Shown: positions 41,405 through 52,873 of the stretch, one piece after another | Layout of the letters: every line of letters starts with the position of its first letter | Numbering within the stretch: position 1 is the stretch's first letter | DNA from: Aquila chrysaetos chrysaetos | Taxonomy: Eukaryota; Chordata; Aves; Accipitriformes; Accipitridae | Assembly (NCBI RefSeq): GCF_900496995.4 | Contig: NC_044030.1 | Location: 16,924,851-16,988,850, forward strand | Length of the DNA stretch: 64,000 nt | Direction of reading: 5' to 3' | Notes under the pieces: generated by a model | What the model saw: only the letters and a program-made list of their open reading frames with translations | The model's database searches: none | What the model was told of the DNA's origin: nothing | Position numbers and translations under genes: made by a program

Positions 41405-42945
41405 TCATAGAATCATAGAATGGTTTGGGTGGAAGGGACCTTTAAAGGTCATCTAGCCCAACTCCTGCAATAAGCAGGGATATCTTCAACTAGATCAGGT
41501 TGCTCAAAGCCCCATCCATCCTGACACAATGTTTCCAGGGATAGGGCAGCTACCACCTCTCTGGGCAACCTCTTCCAGTGTTTCACCAACCTCATCGTAA
41601 AAAATTCCTTCCTTATGTCCAGTCTAAATCTACCCTCTTTCAGTTTAAAACTATTACCCTTGTCCTATTGCAACAGGTCCTGCTAAAAAGTCTGTCCCCA
41701 TCTTTCTTACAAGCCCTGTTTAAGTATTGAAAGGCTGCAATAAGGTCTCCCCAGAGCCTTCCCTTCTCCAGGCTGAACAATGCCAATTCTCTCAGCCTGT
41801 CCCCATAGGAGACCTGTTCCATCCCTCTGACCATTTCTGTGGCCCTACTCTGGACCTGATCCAACAGGTCCATGTCCTTCTTATGTCGGTGGCCCCAGAG
41901 CTGGATGCAGTACTCCAGGTGGGGTCTCACCAGAGCAGAGCAGAGGGGCAGAATCCCCTACCTCGACCTGCAGGCCACACTTCTTCTGATGCAGCCCAGG
42001 ATACAGCTGGTTTTCTGGACTGTGAGTGCACATTGTCAGCTCATGTCCAGTTTTTCATCCAGCAGTACCCCCAAGTCCTTATCCTCAGGGTTGCTCTCAA
42101 TCCCTTCATCCCCCAGCCTGTATTGATACTGGGGGTTGCCCCAACCCAGGTGCAGGACCTTGCACTTGGCCTTGTTGAACCTCATGAGTTTCACATGGGC
42201 CCACTTCTTGAGCTTGTCCAGGTCCCTCTGGATGGCATCCCTTCCCTCAGGTGTGTCAACTGCACCACTCACCTTGGTGTTGTCTGAGAACTTGCTAAGC
42301 ATGCACTCGATCCCACTCTATATGCACTGAGGAAGATATTAAACAGAACTGGTCCCCATACAGACCCCTGAGGGACACCACTTGTCACTGGTCTCCATCT
42401 GGACGTTGAGCCGTTGACCACTACCCTCTGGACACGACCATCCAGCCAGTTCCCTATCCACCAAACAGTCCATCCATCAAATCCGTATCTCTCCAGTTTA
42501 GAGAGAAGGATGTCATGGGGGACCATGTCAAAGGCCTTACAGAAGTCCAGAGAGATGACATCCATAGATCTTCCGTTGTCCACTGATGTAGTCACTCCAT
42601 CACAGAAGGCCACTAGGGTGGTCAGGCAAGACTTGCCCTTGGTGAAGCCATGCTGGCTGTCTCGAATCACCTCGCTGTCCTCCATGTGCCTTAACATAGC
42701 TTCTAGGAGGATCTATTCCATGATCTTCCCAGGCACAGAGGTGAGGCTGACAGGTCAGTAGTTCCCAGGGTCCTCCTTTCTACCCTTTTTAAAAATGGGT
42801 GCAATGTTTCCCTTTTTCCAGTCACTGGGGACTTCACCTGACTGCCATGACTTTATCATGGAGACTGGCTTGGCAGCTACATCAGCCAATTCCCTCAGGA
42901 CTCTGGGATGCATCTTGTCAGGTTCCATTTTGCTAACCACAAGTT
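41405..42945 (-). mobile_element. CR1 LINE, 5'-truncated, dead reverse transcriptase
   Basis: The element is read on the - strand, ends with the CR1 octamer tail (TCATAGAATCATAGAA on +, 41405-41420) and is truncated at its 5' side within the reverse transcriptase. Broken open frames at 42755-42940, 42269-42697, 42036-42302 and 41640-41930 together cover reverse-transcriptase motifs ([19 protein letters not shown]) and the C-terminal domain (RPHLEYCIQLWG). The catalytic FADD box reads FSDN, losing one aspartate, and frameshifts separate the pieces. CR1 moves by target-primed reverse transcription and typically leaves 5'-truncated copies without clear target duplications. Confidence 0.95.
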
Positions 42946-44750
42946 CATTTGTCTACTTCAGACGTTCTTGAAGTGTGGTTTACTTTCTTAATTTGGAGAT
43001 CAAGAGAGCTGATGACAGTTCAAGAAAAAATGTTCCTCAAAGCTGCTAAAATACTGGGGTTTTGCCATTAAACCAAGCCATGGCCAAAAAATAAACCAAA
43101 GAACCTTCATGGAATCTAAGCCAACATAAACTTAGAAGTAGATCTCTAACGAATTTGCAACATCTAGGATTTTTTTCCACAGAAGTTCTTAGCTCTGATT
43201 TATATAGCTAAAAGCAAGTTTTGTGTGTCATATCTAAGAGCCACAGTCTCTTGTTTAAAGGCAGTGAGAAATTATTGGGTTTTTTACTGACATGGAAAAA
43301 AGATGCTTAGCTATATTAACTACACCTGAAAAAAACCACCTTCTTTGCTCCTTCAAGTTAATCTGTAATCAGGAGATGACTTCCAAAGTACCTCCTTTGT
43401 GCCCCAGTCCTTTGTTATTTAGGATAATAAATTTTGCTTTCATATGTCAAAAAGCAGTGCAGAAAAAAACCACAACTGGTATATGTTAATCTAAACCGAG
43501 TAATCAAAGGATACATTCATAATGCTGTATCTTCAGAGAGGTAGTCTAAAGAACCAAAGGAAAGAAAACAACTTTTGAGGGCAAGAGGTGCAATTTGAGA
43601 AGGAGAACGGCTCTTTGCCAGGAACCTTGCAGAGGGATGCCTGTCAACAGCTGGCTCTGCCCAGACTCAGGAGGCCAGGATTCACAGAAATCGGCATGAG
43701 AAGAAACTGCTCCTCTTCCTTGGCAAACTCCTCACCCAGAGGGCAATAGTCCCTGTATATACATACAGGAGGCCCTATTGTGCTCTGAAGTACAGCGGCA
43801 GAAATCTAGAGCCCTCAAGCTTTTAAAGCATTCAGGCCAAACATGCAGTTGGTGTCTGCGAGCAGGCCAGACCATAGCGCTGGTATGCCTGCGTGGGCAG
43901 TTTTTCCTGGCTGAAGCTGAGATGCTGCTTAAGAGGAAGCCCCACGTCTACTTCTCCTGCCCAGCTCAGATGGGTGGGAGTTGGTGCTGGCCTCCCAGCC
44001 ATTAGTACTTAGCTCAGGCAGTCCCTGAACAGAGCCCTGCAGCGGGGTATTTACAAGCCCCCCCCCCCCCACCAGGCAGAGTGGTGATGTGCCGTGCCTT
44101 GGTTCGCGCCCTGGCAGACCACACACAAGGTTTGATATGCACCTGGCCTAAGTGTCTGTCTGCATTTTCTCAGCCCCTTGGTGGGTGCACAGAGCATGAA
44201 GTCCCTGTCCAAGAGGGACAGGGGCAACTGGGCAGTTACAAGCAAATGCTGGGGAGACTGTGCAACGTGGCTGCTGATATGGTGAGTGCTGTGCCCTGGA
44301 TGCATGTTTTGCAGCAAGGGGCGCAGAACTTCCACCTGTCCCAGCAGCAGCAGGGGCCTGTAGGCACCTGGCAAAAAAGGCAATGGGTTTCAGACTCTTG
44401 CTGCAGAAGAGCCCTAGCTTCTGGAAACACTGGATGCTGCTGCAGGTGGGAATGCAAAGCAGATGGGGTAAGTGAAGAGCAGGATGTCTCTGGTCCCATT
44501 CACTTTCTTTCCTTTGATCTCAGAAGCACATTTTGACTTGACCACCTGTAAGTCCTGGCTATTGCTTTCTCCTAACAATGTAGGCAGGGTTTAGGAGGGA
44601 AACCATGTAATAATATAGCAAAACTATAACAGCAATATATGTGCATATGTCAATCAGCCCAATATAAAGTATAAAAACTGGATAACCAATAAAATGAACT
44701 TATAAGACTGCAATGGGCTTGAGCTGGCTTCAGCCCACATATTCCTACCC
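42946..44750. other. Intergenic DNA, no recognised gene
   Basis: Composition changes from AT-rich to moderately GC-rich after about 43.6 kb, and the moderately GC-rich character continues with breaks to the end of the window. A 151-codon frame at 44081-44536 (+) and frames opposite it do not resemble a known family. A C run lies at about 44060-44070. Confidence 0.5.
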
Positions 44751-44754
44751 AGTG

Positions 44755-45085
44755 ACTGGGGATGCTTATCTCCAGCCCCCACTGTCTTGATGGCCTGCCC
44801 TGAAATCCCTCCAGTTTGTCAATGTCTTTCCTGTATGGAGGGCCCAAAGTGAACACAGTACCCAGGTGAGGTTTGACCTTTGGACTGAGCCCTATTCACA
44901 CCACCCTGGGTACTGCTGGCCCTTCTTGCTGCCTGGGCACAAGGCTGTTCCCTGCTCAGCTCACTGCCCACCAGGGCCCATGGCCCCATCCACAGCATAG
45001 TCCCATCACAGCCATGTTGGAGCCTGCCAGGGAGAGGCAGAACAGTCACCCAGACCTTTGGTGAATGCTCACATCCACATTGCCC
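44755..45085 (-). repeat. Old CR1 LINE fragment
   Basis: Phrases such as TTGTCAATGTCTTTCCTGTA, GGGCCCAAAGTGAACACAGT, ACCCAGGTGAGGT and TGCCTGGGCACA follow, with many changes, the reverse complement of the CR1 3' third, which in younger copies reads about LFSLEK...DLIA and the segments after it. Both ends are indistinct. It is older than 41405-42945 and belongs to a different CR1 subfamily. Confidence 0.65.
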
Positions 45086-46194
45086 ACCTCTGAGTCTGGA
45101 TCCTGTGTCTGCAGTGGGGAGTTATTTCTCAACATTGAAATTAGTAGCTGAAAGAAGGAGAACTACAGCTTATAGAGAAGCAAGCACCTGCCTTTATTTC
45201 ACAGTTAACCTCACAGTAGAGATGGAGATTCATTCACTCCTTATTGTGAGAGGATGACCTTACACATTTTTGCCTCAGTTTTGCATCAGGACACTCCTTC
45301 ATACATGACATACTTCACTGCAGTGCTTGTGGACCCGACATACCTGTCCTGTTTCCATTTCCATGACCGTATCTGCCCCTGAGTCTGGGAGGATTAAGAG
45401 CAGAGAGGGTGGTCTATCCAGAAATGCATCTGTTGGTCACTCTGTATCTCCCTCTATTTTGTGGTCAGTACACTCTTCTGAACACAGCTCTAGAAAGCAA
45501 AAGCATGTGCAGTGAAGTGACTTCTCAGAAGTAATAAAACCAGAAGCAAAACCCACCTTAAACCCTATACCAGTTTTCTTCTAGGCCCTGTTCTGATGCC
45601 CTGTTCTCTGTAATGTCTGCTACACTGATGGGAAATGCTTTGAAAAATGACATCTCAGTCAGCATATTTCGGAAGTCAGAGTCTAGACCATCAGGTTTCA
45701 GCTTACAGAGTAAACAGTTCTGGATAGAGCTAACTGTGATAATACAAGTGCAAAACAGGACACTAACAGCATTAGCACTGTCAAGTGTTACCGAAAAACA
45801 TTTTTCTTCATTGCATGTTTTTCCCAAGAGGACATGGCAAAACATAGACTGTGGGATGAGCTGGTTTGAGCGAGCAGTGTTCTGCTTCCAGCTCCACCGG
45901 AAATGCTCTTGAGCTAAGAACATCACTCTCAGAGCCTGTGCTTAATGTGCATGCGAAGGGCATATGGTTAACATCTGCTGTGAATTTTATTTTGCGAATC
46001 ACCAAACTTTTGGGAAGTCTTCCAGCAGGAAAACACTGCCATAGTATCTTGACCACTCAGAAACTCTTCAGCTGTTCACAGATGCAGTAACACATGAAGG
46101 AAAAAGGATCAGCAGCCTCAGCCTGTGATGATCCTCTGTCCATCTCCACACCCGTGGAGCTGTCTATGGGCACTGGTGACTCCTCAGCTGAGGG

Positions 46195-48150
46195 CTATAG
46201 AAGGCAAGCAATCTCCTTCCCACATATTTCCATGCAGTTGTTAATAAGGAACTCCACCAGCACTTTCACCTGCACACATAAAACCACTGATTTCAATCCA
46301 AGGGGCAGAAAATGCATCAGCCTTTCTGACTCCTGACCCTTTCTTATGTGCAGAAAGCTGCATCCATGTCGATGCTTTTACAAAAAGCTCCTCCACAAGC
46401 ATTCAAGAGAGGAGACAGCAAGGTACCCCTCAACAGGAATGCTCTGATTGGCCCAGATTGGTGGAGCTGGTTGATAAATTCAGTGTATCTTGTCTTTTAC
46501 CTCCATCAGCACCTCCAGCAAGAGCAGGTTCTCCTCACTTAACATATTTGGTCCAATGCAGATGGCAAGATTGCTGGAGTCCATCTTGCTTCTTGATGAG
46601 TTTTGCTTGATGTGGTGCAGCAAAGACAGCAACCATTGGAGGATGAGGAGATTGGCTCTAGGCAGTTTGTCAGCCACCCTAAGGGAACAAGAACATAATG
46701 TAACACCACTCCAGTGGCTGCTACTTCTTTAAAAGAGCATATTTCCTTAAACTTGTAGAAACGACATGACTTCTAAAGAGAGGAAAGCATGTGCTTTTTC
46801 CATGACTTAGCAGCACTACCTTTCAAAAATCACCACCAACAGCCAGTAGTGGGTTAACTGTAAGGTCCACACTGACATGCTAGCATTACTGAAGCCCATG
46901 TCTTTGAGGACATCAACATTAATAAATCATATGTTGTCAAGAGAAATCACTGCAGGCTTTGCTAAAGCAGATGAAAGCCTGCAATTGTGCTGTGTAGCTT
47001 TCAAGGTACTCTAAGCCAGCTTTCAAACATACTTTTCAGGAAAGAAGCATGGTCGTGGTTGCAAGCTCCTGGTTTCACTCAAGCCGCCTCAAAGGTAGAC
47101 TTGTTGTCCATGCCTGATTGACAGCAGAGGGACTACTTTCACTAAGACAATGCAACTGCTGGCCACTCCTTACAAGAATCATTTTGTGGAGCAATCTCAA
47201 GTGCCTTAAGGAAGTGTTCTGACTAAAGAAATGCTTTTCTGTGCCACTTTCCCCCTAAATCCCACTCCACAGCAGCAATAAACAGCTGTCAGAACCAACA
47301 GGATTTTACAGGAAACTGTCAATTTGCAGGGAAGTCCCAGGCCTCTAGCAGTCCCTCCATACTGGTGGCACTACTTGCAAAACTCACTCTTTCAGTTCTT
47401 CCAATCTCTCCTTCTCGCTAAGGTTCTCCAAAGGTCACATCCAGTCCTTGATAGAGGTAGGCCAACAAGAGTTTCAAGGGCATGTTTCAGAGTAAGTCCT
47501 GCAATGCCAAGAGCTTCAGATAAAGCTTTATACGCTCCCTCTGATATCACAGGGAACATCCCAGTGACCCTGGGCAGGAGGCAGGATGGTTTCAGCAACC
47601 TTCTCTCAGAGCTACCCATCAATGCTGACAGAGCAGGCAGCTGCCAGGGTATGGGCCAAGCAAACTTGCATTAGCCTGCTAACAGGACTCTCGGCTCTTC
47701 TCTGCCCTTTGCTCTCCACTAAATCTCAGTGTGGCTCCCTGAGGAGAACAGTCAGGAAGACCATGAAGTGAGTTTCCCATGGACATGCCAGAAACCAGGG
47801 GCAGAACAAGAGGAACAGAAAAGGAGACAGAAGAAAAACACCAAACTTGGAATTCTAAGTCTGAGAATTGGCTACACTGTGGCTTTAGCATGGGCTCCCA
47901 GCTAGGTCAAAGCCAGTCACTGGAGTGGGACCTGCAGCATAACAGGGAGCTCTTGCAGCCTGAAATCAAAACAATTCACCTTCTCAATCACTGCCAGCAG
48001 GTGCACAGTTTGGCTTTCCCAGTCATCAACCCCTGCTGGGCCTCGGGCCTCCTTCAGCGCCCGGTATGCTTTGTTGCTGATTGCTAGTCCCAGTATTCCC
48101 TCAGCTGATGGCCCTTTCACATGCAATACATCCAGGATTTCCTGCAGGAA
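46195..48150 (-). pseudogene. RhoGAP-domain gene remnant (TAGAP/ARHGAP20-like)
   Basis: Four exons of a RhoGAP domain lie in the correct order on the - strand. Exon A (about 48150-47980) has ILDVLHVKGPSAEGI and LKEA, ending at donor GAGAAG|gtgaat. Exon B (47498-47388) begins after ttgcag and carries MPLKLLLAYLYQ. Exon C (46678-46489) begins after cccttag and carries LPRANLLILQWLLSLLHHI, then NLAICIGPNML. Exon D (from 46269) begins VKVLVEFLINNC. Phases between B, C and D agree. RhoGAPs switch off Rho-family GTPases with an arginine finger in a G-[IF]-[FY]-R motif; here the motif reads GILG, so the finger is lost. Exon B also has an internal TGA and a one-base shift, the donor of exon C is AT instead of GT, and exon D hits TAG at 46195-46197, after which the frame stays open. 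Upstream exons were not identified. Dead gene; the exact paralogue is uncertain. Confidence 0.8.
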
Positions 48151-48239
48151 ACATGGGAGAATGGGCACTTTGATGAAGAGAGGCCCTGTGGCATGTAAAC
48201 CTCTCTTAAGAGACAGAAACAAGTTTGGACAGGGAGGCA

Positions 48240-49940
48240 CACTCTGCTTTCACTGGGATGGGATCTAAATGTTGCTCCAGGGAGATCACGCTGGGAGAAG
48301 CCTCATCTTCCACCAGCACAGAAGTAATTTTGTGCTGGGGAACTCCCCTCACTGCCATGAAGACAGTCCTGCTTCCTTCCTAGAGGGAAACAGAGCACAG
48401 GTCAAGTCTTCATGTCCAAATCTCACCCTGTCCCTTCCCACTCAACCAAGCCAGGATGTGTCCCCGGCAGAGACTGCTTAAGAGGTGGAAAAAGCCTGTC
48501 TTTTGGAAAAACTCCCTGTGGGGAAACTGTCCAAGAACCTTGTTAGCCCAAAGACAGCGTTTAGATACGGTCAGTGGTAGCCCTTTGCTGAGGACTTCTT
48601 TTTCTAGAAACACAGAAATCCCTGGAGGTTTCTGATGCTGAGAAGCGTTCTTTGAAGGATTTCTGTGAGACCACAAAGATTCATGCAAAAGACCAGATCT
48701 ACTTGTCTTATTCACAGCTCTGGGTTTTCTCCCCTGGAGCTTTCTTCCAACAGAAGTGGTCTGGGCCAGACAAGCCCGGATGTGGCTCCTGACATGTTTA
48801 GGCTGCAACCTAACCTGCATGGTGTGGCTGACAGAAGTGTGTGCTGGGATGAAAACACCTAAATCACCCATCTCCTGAAGTCCATGGTATCTTTCCTAGG
48901 AATGCTGCCTCTCAGGAGAAGCCCAAGGGATGGGTACTCGCTTGCCAGGCTTGCTTGCCTGGATCAGCTGGGACAATGTGTCATCTCCCCACAGGAACTA
49001 GAGGCTGGACAAAATGCCCTTCTGCAGCCAGATCCCAACTGCCCTGGCACATCTGCAGCAGCAGAAGTCTGTCATAGAGCAAAGGGACAGCATAGCACCT
49101 TCGTTCTCTTTGTGGTTTCACCTGCTGCAAATGAAAACAAAAATCAGTTTAAAAAAAACAGGTAAGTGCTCTCCTACCCCCTCCTGTGTGCCACGCAGCC
49201 TTAAGCAGTGCAGCAGGAAAAGCAGGGGACAAACAGTTGAAACTGCAGCTCAGACTCAATGGTATCTGTGGCTCCTCAAAGGCTGTGTGCCATCACAGAC
49301 TGTCCCCGATCTCATCCTGCCCTGCTGATGCTCTTCTCTAGGGTGGTCACAGCAGCAGAGGTTGTGTGTACTCAGCAAAACAAGTTCAGCTGCTGCTGCC
49401 AAGGTGGTTTCCTTGCTCTTGCCAGAAACATCCTTACTTGGGTTGCCAGACCTATGTTGCAACACTCCTGGGAGAAGTAAGCACAGCTCCTTCTGCTGAG
49501 GAACATGGACATACATGGCTCTGACAACCAGAGTGGAGGGAGACACCACATGTAGGTCCCAGCACTGTCCTCCCTGCCGCTGAGCTCAAGGGAGAGAAGT
49601 TGTTTGGATGGCAGGGACCCTCTGAGGGCTCAGCTCTCTCACTCTGCTGTGTGCTAAGGGCTGTGACTTCTCTGCATGAAAGGCAGCAGGCAGCATGAGT
49701 TCAGCTGAAGAGGAGGAAAGATGGCTGTTCCTCAAGTCCTTTTTTAACCTCTCCTGGCAGAGCCCACTTTCACTGCCCGAGGGGACCAGCAGAGGACACT
49801 GTGTGGTGCCAGCCTGCAAGAAGCATGTGAGGGTTACATAGCAGCCCCTCAGCACAAACGGCCGCCAGGCAGCTGCCTCGGCCAGGCGGGAACCTGCCAG
49901 AGGCAGGGAGGGAGGGAGCACAGAGCCTTCCTGCGGCCAG
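48240..49940. other. Upstream region of the RhoGAP remnant, nothing identified
   Basis: The missing 5' exons of the RhoGAP remnant would be expected here on the - strand. A 153-codon frame (48410-48871) and a 111-codon frame (49586-49921) exist on that strand but show no motif that I can name, so neither is called. Confidence 0.4.
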
Positions 49941-49943
49941 CCA

Positions 49944-50180
49944 GAAGTCCCGCACCCCTCCTGTCACGTGCTCTGTTGTGATTGGCTGGCAGGACCAGCC
50001 TCCCCTTCCAATCTACCCAGTGGTACATCAGAACAGGAAGTCCCTCCCCTCTGTGCACCAGGAGCTGCCATTTTGTTTCAGCCACCATTTTATGGCAGCG
50101 AGCTGCTACTGTCTTGCCCTGTGATTGGCTGGTTGCTCTTCTACCCATGTGTCCTCTGGCCTCTCTCTGATTGGCTCCCT
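49944..50180. repeat. Degenerate repeat cluster with ATTGGCT boxes, inverted copy at 54.2 kb
   Basis: Three copies of TGATTGGCT (about 49979, 50122 and 50169; CCAAT boxes on the - strand) and two copies of an (A/G)GAAGTCCC...CCCCTC block (about 49947 and 50038) occur here. The pairing CAGAAGTCCC...CCCTC followed by GTGATTGGCTGG(C/T)AGGA also occurs reversed at 54174-54226. This could be one degraded terminal inverted repeat of the Polinton between them, or a CCAAT-rich promoter for the RhoGAP remnant to the left. Confidence 0.4.
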
Positions 50181-50235
50181 GCTTCTTGTGGAACAGGAGA
50201 TGCTCGGCTATGGGTCTACGGGAGTGGATACATAA

Positions 50236-50348
50236 AGGAGTGTATGAGTATGTATAAATATATATTTTTACACTAGTTTTTATATAGATAATATGTCTAC
50301 ATTTATATACTTGTATATTGAATATGTATATATGTATATGCATTTATA
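50236..50348. repeat. AT-rich (TATA/ATGTAT) low-complexity tract
   Basis: About 110 bases made largely of TATA, TATGTATATA and TTTATA steps, an imperfect AT microsatellite within an otherwise moderately GC-rich stretch. No function assigned. Confidence 0.8.
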
Positions 50349-51228
50349 AAGATACAGAAATTAAATACACTTATACCCGTAAAAGCGTAGGTATGAAGTA
50401 GCTAAACATCTTTTACTAACACCTAAAGGAACAAATAATAAAGTTTTAATATCAACAAAAAGTAATAAAGTAAAAGGCAGGTTCGCCCTCCCCACGCACA
50501 GGCGCTGTGGGGCTGCAGAAGAAGCACCAACACATCAGGGGACACCAGGTGAGGGAGCATGGACTCCTCCAAGGAGCCGACCAAGGGGGCCCTCTGGATC
50601 AGTAGGAGCACTGGTGTGTTGCAGAGCTTTTCCACTCAGACCGTGATTATTTTGGGGCACAGAGGAGCGGCAGGTGGGACGATGGTGATAACGGGGCTGG
50701 TGGGGCTTCTTCTGGGTCCTTGGCTTACGAGCCAGCAAAGATGGTTACAACAAAGTACTAATGAGGAAAGGTAAATGAATTTTACATCACTTCAAGCATC
50801 ATGGTGACAAGGGGACAAAAGGGCCCTTAAGTGCAGACTGGCCCACATGGTGAATGTCTCACATTGGGGCAGAAGGTGACCCCACTAGTTAATATATGCA
50901 TCAACCTCCTGTTCAAGGGGAAAAAGGGTTGGAGGATCTTTTAAGCCAAACAACAGCCTTAGATATGCCACGAGCAGTTTCCTCCTTTTACACAGTGAAC
51001 ATTATTATGGTGTTAGGGATGTCAGAAAGGTATTTGGAATAAGAAAGCTTTGTGGGCCTTCTCATACACTCTATAACTTTGGCCACAGCTGTAAATATTA
51101 TTGCTGGCTCTGTGGGGACAAGGGGAAGGTGCTCTGGCTGTAGGTCTGGGGAGTTTTTACAAAAAGGCAGAAGGCCCTGGCTGTTAAAAACCAAACCAAT
51201 TGTTTGGCTATGATTTTCGGTGAGACAT
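50349..51228. other. Unassigned DNA left of the solo LTR
   Basis: A 71-codon + frame (50559-50774) contains a hydrophobic run (MVITGLVGLLLGPWL) and ends just before a GTAAAT donor-like site. An 86-codon - frame (50988-51248) runs into the LTR. Neither is recognised. As this stretch lies between the putative Polinton end and the polymerase fragment, both may be scraps of that element, but no family evidence supports this. Confidence 0.35.
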
Positions 51229-51810
51229 TGTTGTGGTTTGACCCCCAACTAAGCACCATGCAGCCACTAAATCAATCCCCCCGCACCCAGTGGGATGGAG
51301 GAGAAAATCAGAAAAAAAGTAAAACTCATGGGCTGAGATAAGAACAATTCAATAGAACAGAAAGGAAGAAAATAATAATGCTAATAATAACAATAATAAA
51401 ATGACAGTAATAATAACAAAAGAGTTGGAATATACAAAACAAGTGATGCACAATGCAATTGCTCAGTACCCACTAACTGAAGCCCAGTTAGTTCCCAAGC
51501 AGCGATCCCTCCCAGCCCCACCCCCCCAGTTTATATACTAGACATGACACCACATGGTAAGGAATACCCTGTTGGCCAGTTGGGTCAGCTGTCCTGGCTG
51601 TGTCCCCTCCCAACTTCTTGTGCCCCTCCAGCCTTCTTGCTGGCTGGCCATGAGAAGCTGAAAAATCCTTGACTTTTAGTACAAACATTACTTAGCAACA
51701 ACTGAAAACATCCGTGTGTTATCAACATTCTTCTCATACTGAACCCAAAACGTAACACTCTACCAGCTACTAGGAAGAAAGTTAACTCTATCCCAGCCAA
51801 AACCAGGACA
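51229..51810 (-). mobile_element. Solo LTR, family A, - orientation
   Basis: The 582-bp unit reads TGTTGTGGTTTGACC at the left and AAAACCAGGACA at the right, the reverse complement of the 23707-24304 LTR. Flanks are GACAT (51224-51228) and GACGT (51811-51815), a 5-bp target duplication with one mismatch. The TATA-like site is at 51531-51537 (TATATAA on -), and the ATT-rich simple sequence is at about 51370-51420. It lies immediately left of the Polinton fragments. Confidence 0.88.
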
Positions 51811-51910
51811 GACGTGTAAGGTCTGTAAAAAACTGTCATAAATGTAAAGGCTGTAAGTGTGCAATGTGCTAGAAACAAATCTGTAATGTAAACAAGCACC
51901 AGGTATCAAA

Positions 51911-51980
51911 AATCATAGAATCATAGAATCATTTAGGTTGGAAAAGACCTTTAAGATCATCAAGTCCAACCGTAAATCAT
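51911..51980 (-). repeat. Short CR1 LINE 3' end
   Basis: ATCATAGAATCATAGAATCA followed by TTTAGGTTGGAAAAGACCT and AAGTCCAACCGT is the terminal ~65 bases of a CR1 on the - strand, heavily 5'-truncated. It lies 100 bases right of the solo LTR and 100 bases left of the Polinton polymerase fragment. Confidence 0.9.
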
Positions 51981-52079
51981 GCCTGTGATCAAAAATCCAG
52001 GAGCAGGGCAGGGTTATGTTGTCTATTGCATGGAACATATGCAGGAAACTAGGACACATTTCCCAAACTAGATTTTTAC

Positions 52080-52333
52080 ATGGAGATAGCCCTGGATGAC
52101 CCTTCAGCTGAAGAAGGGGCAGAAAAGAAAATTGAAAGAAAACGGGAGTTTAAAGGTGACACACCTTGTGCACTTTATTCAGTTGTTATTGACACAGAGT
52201 TCGGGGCTACACTTTCCTAGCACACAATGCCAAAGGCTTTGATGGCTACTTTATTGTCAGTCAGTTTCTGAAAGAAAAAATGGATGCGCTGTTAATCACC
52301 CAAGCTGGTAAACTCATGTATACATGTACCTAG
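52080..52333 (+). pseudogene. Polinton/Maverick DNA polymerase B, exonuclease-domain fragment
   Basis: The frame from 52211 reads TFLAHNAKGFDGYF and then about 26 further codons to a TAG. HNxKGFDGYF is the Exo II motif of protein-primed family B DNA polymerases carried by Polintons, where the Asp is a catalytic metal ligand. The preceding frame (52095-52207) carries REFKGDTPCALY in register with the segment expected just before that motif, but one frameshift near 52205-52212 separates the two. Polymerase palm and thumb regions are absent. Only about 80 codons of a protein usually over 1,000 residues remain, so this is dead. The identification rests on motif recognition; other protein-primed viral polymerases are the alternative. 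Confidence 0.7.
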
Positions 52334-52726
52334 CCTGTGTATATGTTTCATAGAGTCTTTAAATTTTTTACCCACAAAACCAAGCAGTCTCCCCCACGCT
52401 TTGGGTATTGAGAGCTGCAATGGTTATTTATCCCATTTTTTCAAAACTGCTGAAAAGGACCACCTAAAGAGAACATGTTTTAACACATTGATGAGCATGT
52501 GAGTGGGTGACAGTGACAAAATGGGATGGGGAGCTTGCAGAGTGCTTAGTCAGGACCAAACTGCCTACACTGTTGGTCCCCAGAGATGTGCTTTTTGGCA
52601 GCAGAATAAATGCCATTTGTCTGTATTACAGAGCAGCCCCTGATGAAAGGCTATAATGCTGTTGTTTTACTAGCCTCTATCCCTTCATCAACAAAACAAA
52701 ACAATGCCTGCTTGGGCACACCAAAG

Positions 52727-52873
52727 TTATTTTTGAGAATGTTGATACAAGCTACAGAATATACCTCCACCACCTGCTCCATACAACCCAGGGGAGCCTT
52801 GAAAACCAGGGACACCACTGCCAGCCTTGGCTTTATAATAATCCTGAGCCTGGGCTCTATAATAATTTGACAT
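52727..52873 (-). pseudogene. Glycine-rich Polinton virion-like ORF, N-terminal fragment
   Basis: Directly after the integrase remnant and fused in the same frame, a methionine opens MSNYYRAQAQDYYK followed by a Gly-rich stretch (SGVPGFQGSP, then GAGGGGIF) and a stop after 48 codons. Short proteins with a Tyr-rich start and G-x-G-x-P-x-F-x-G followed by a hydrophobic GGIF/L segment are, as I recall, found in Polintons and thought to be minor virion proteins. The expected basic/hydrophobic C-terminal part is missing, so the copy is truncated. Assignment relies on position and composition. Confidence 0.45.
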
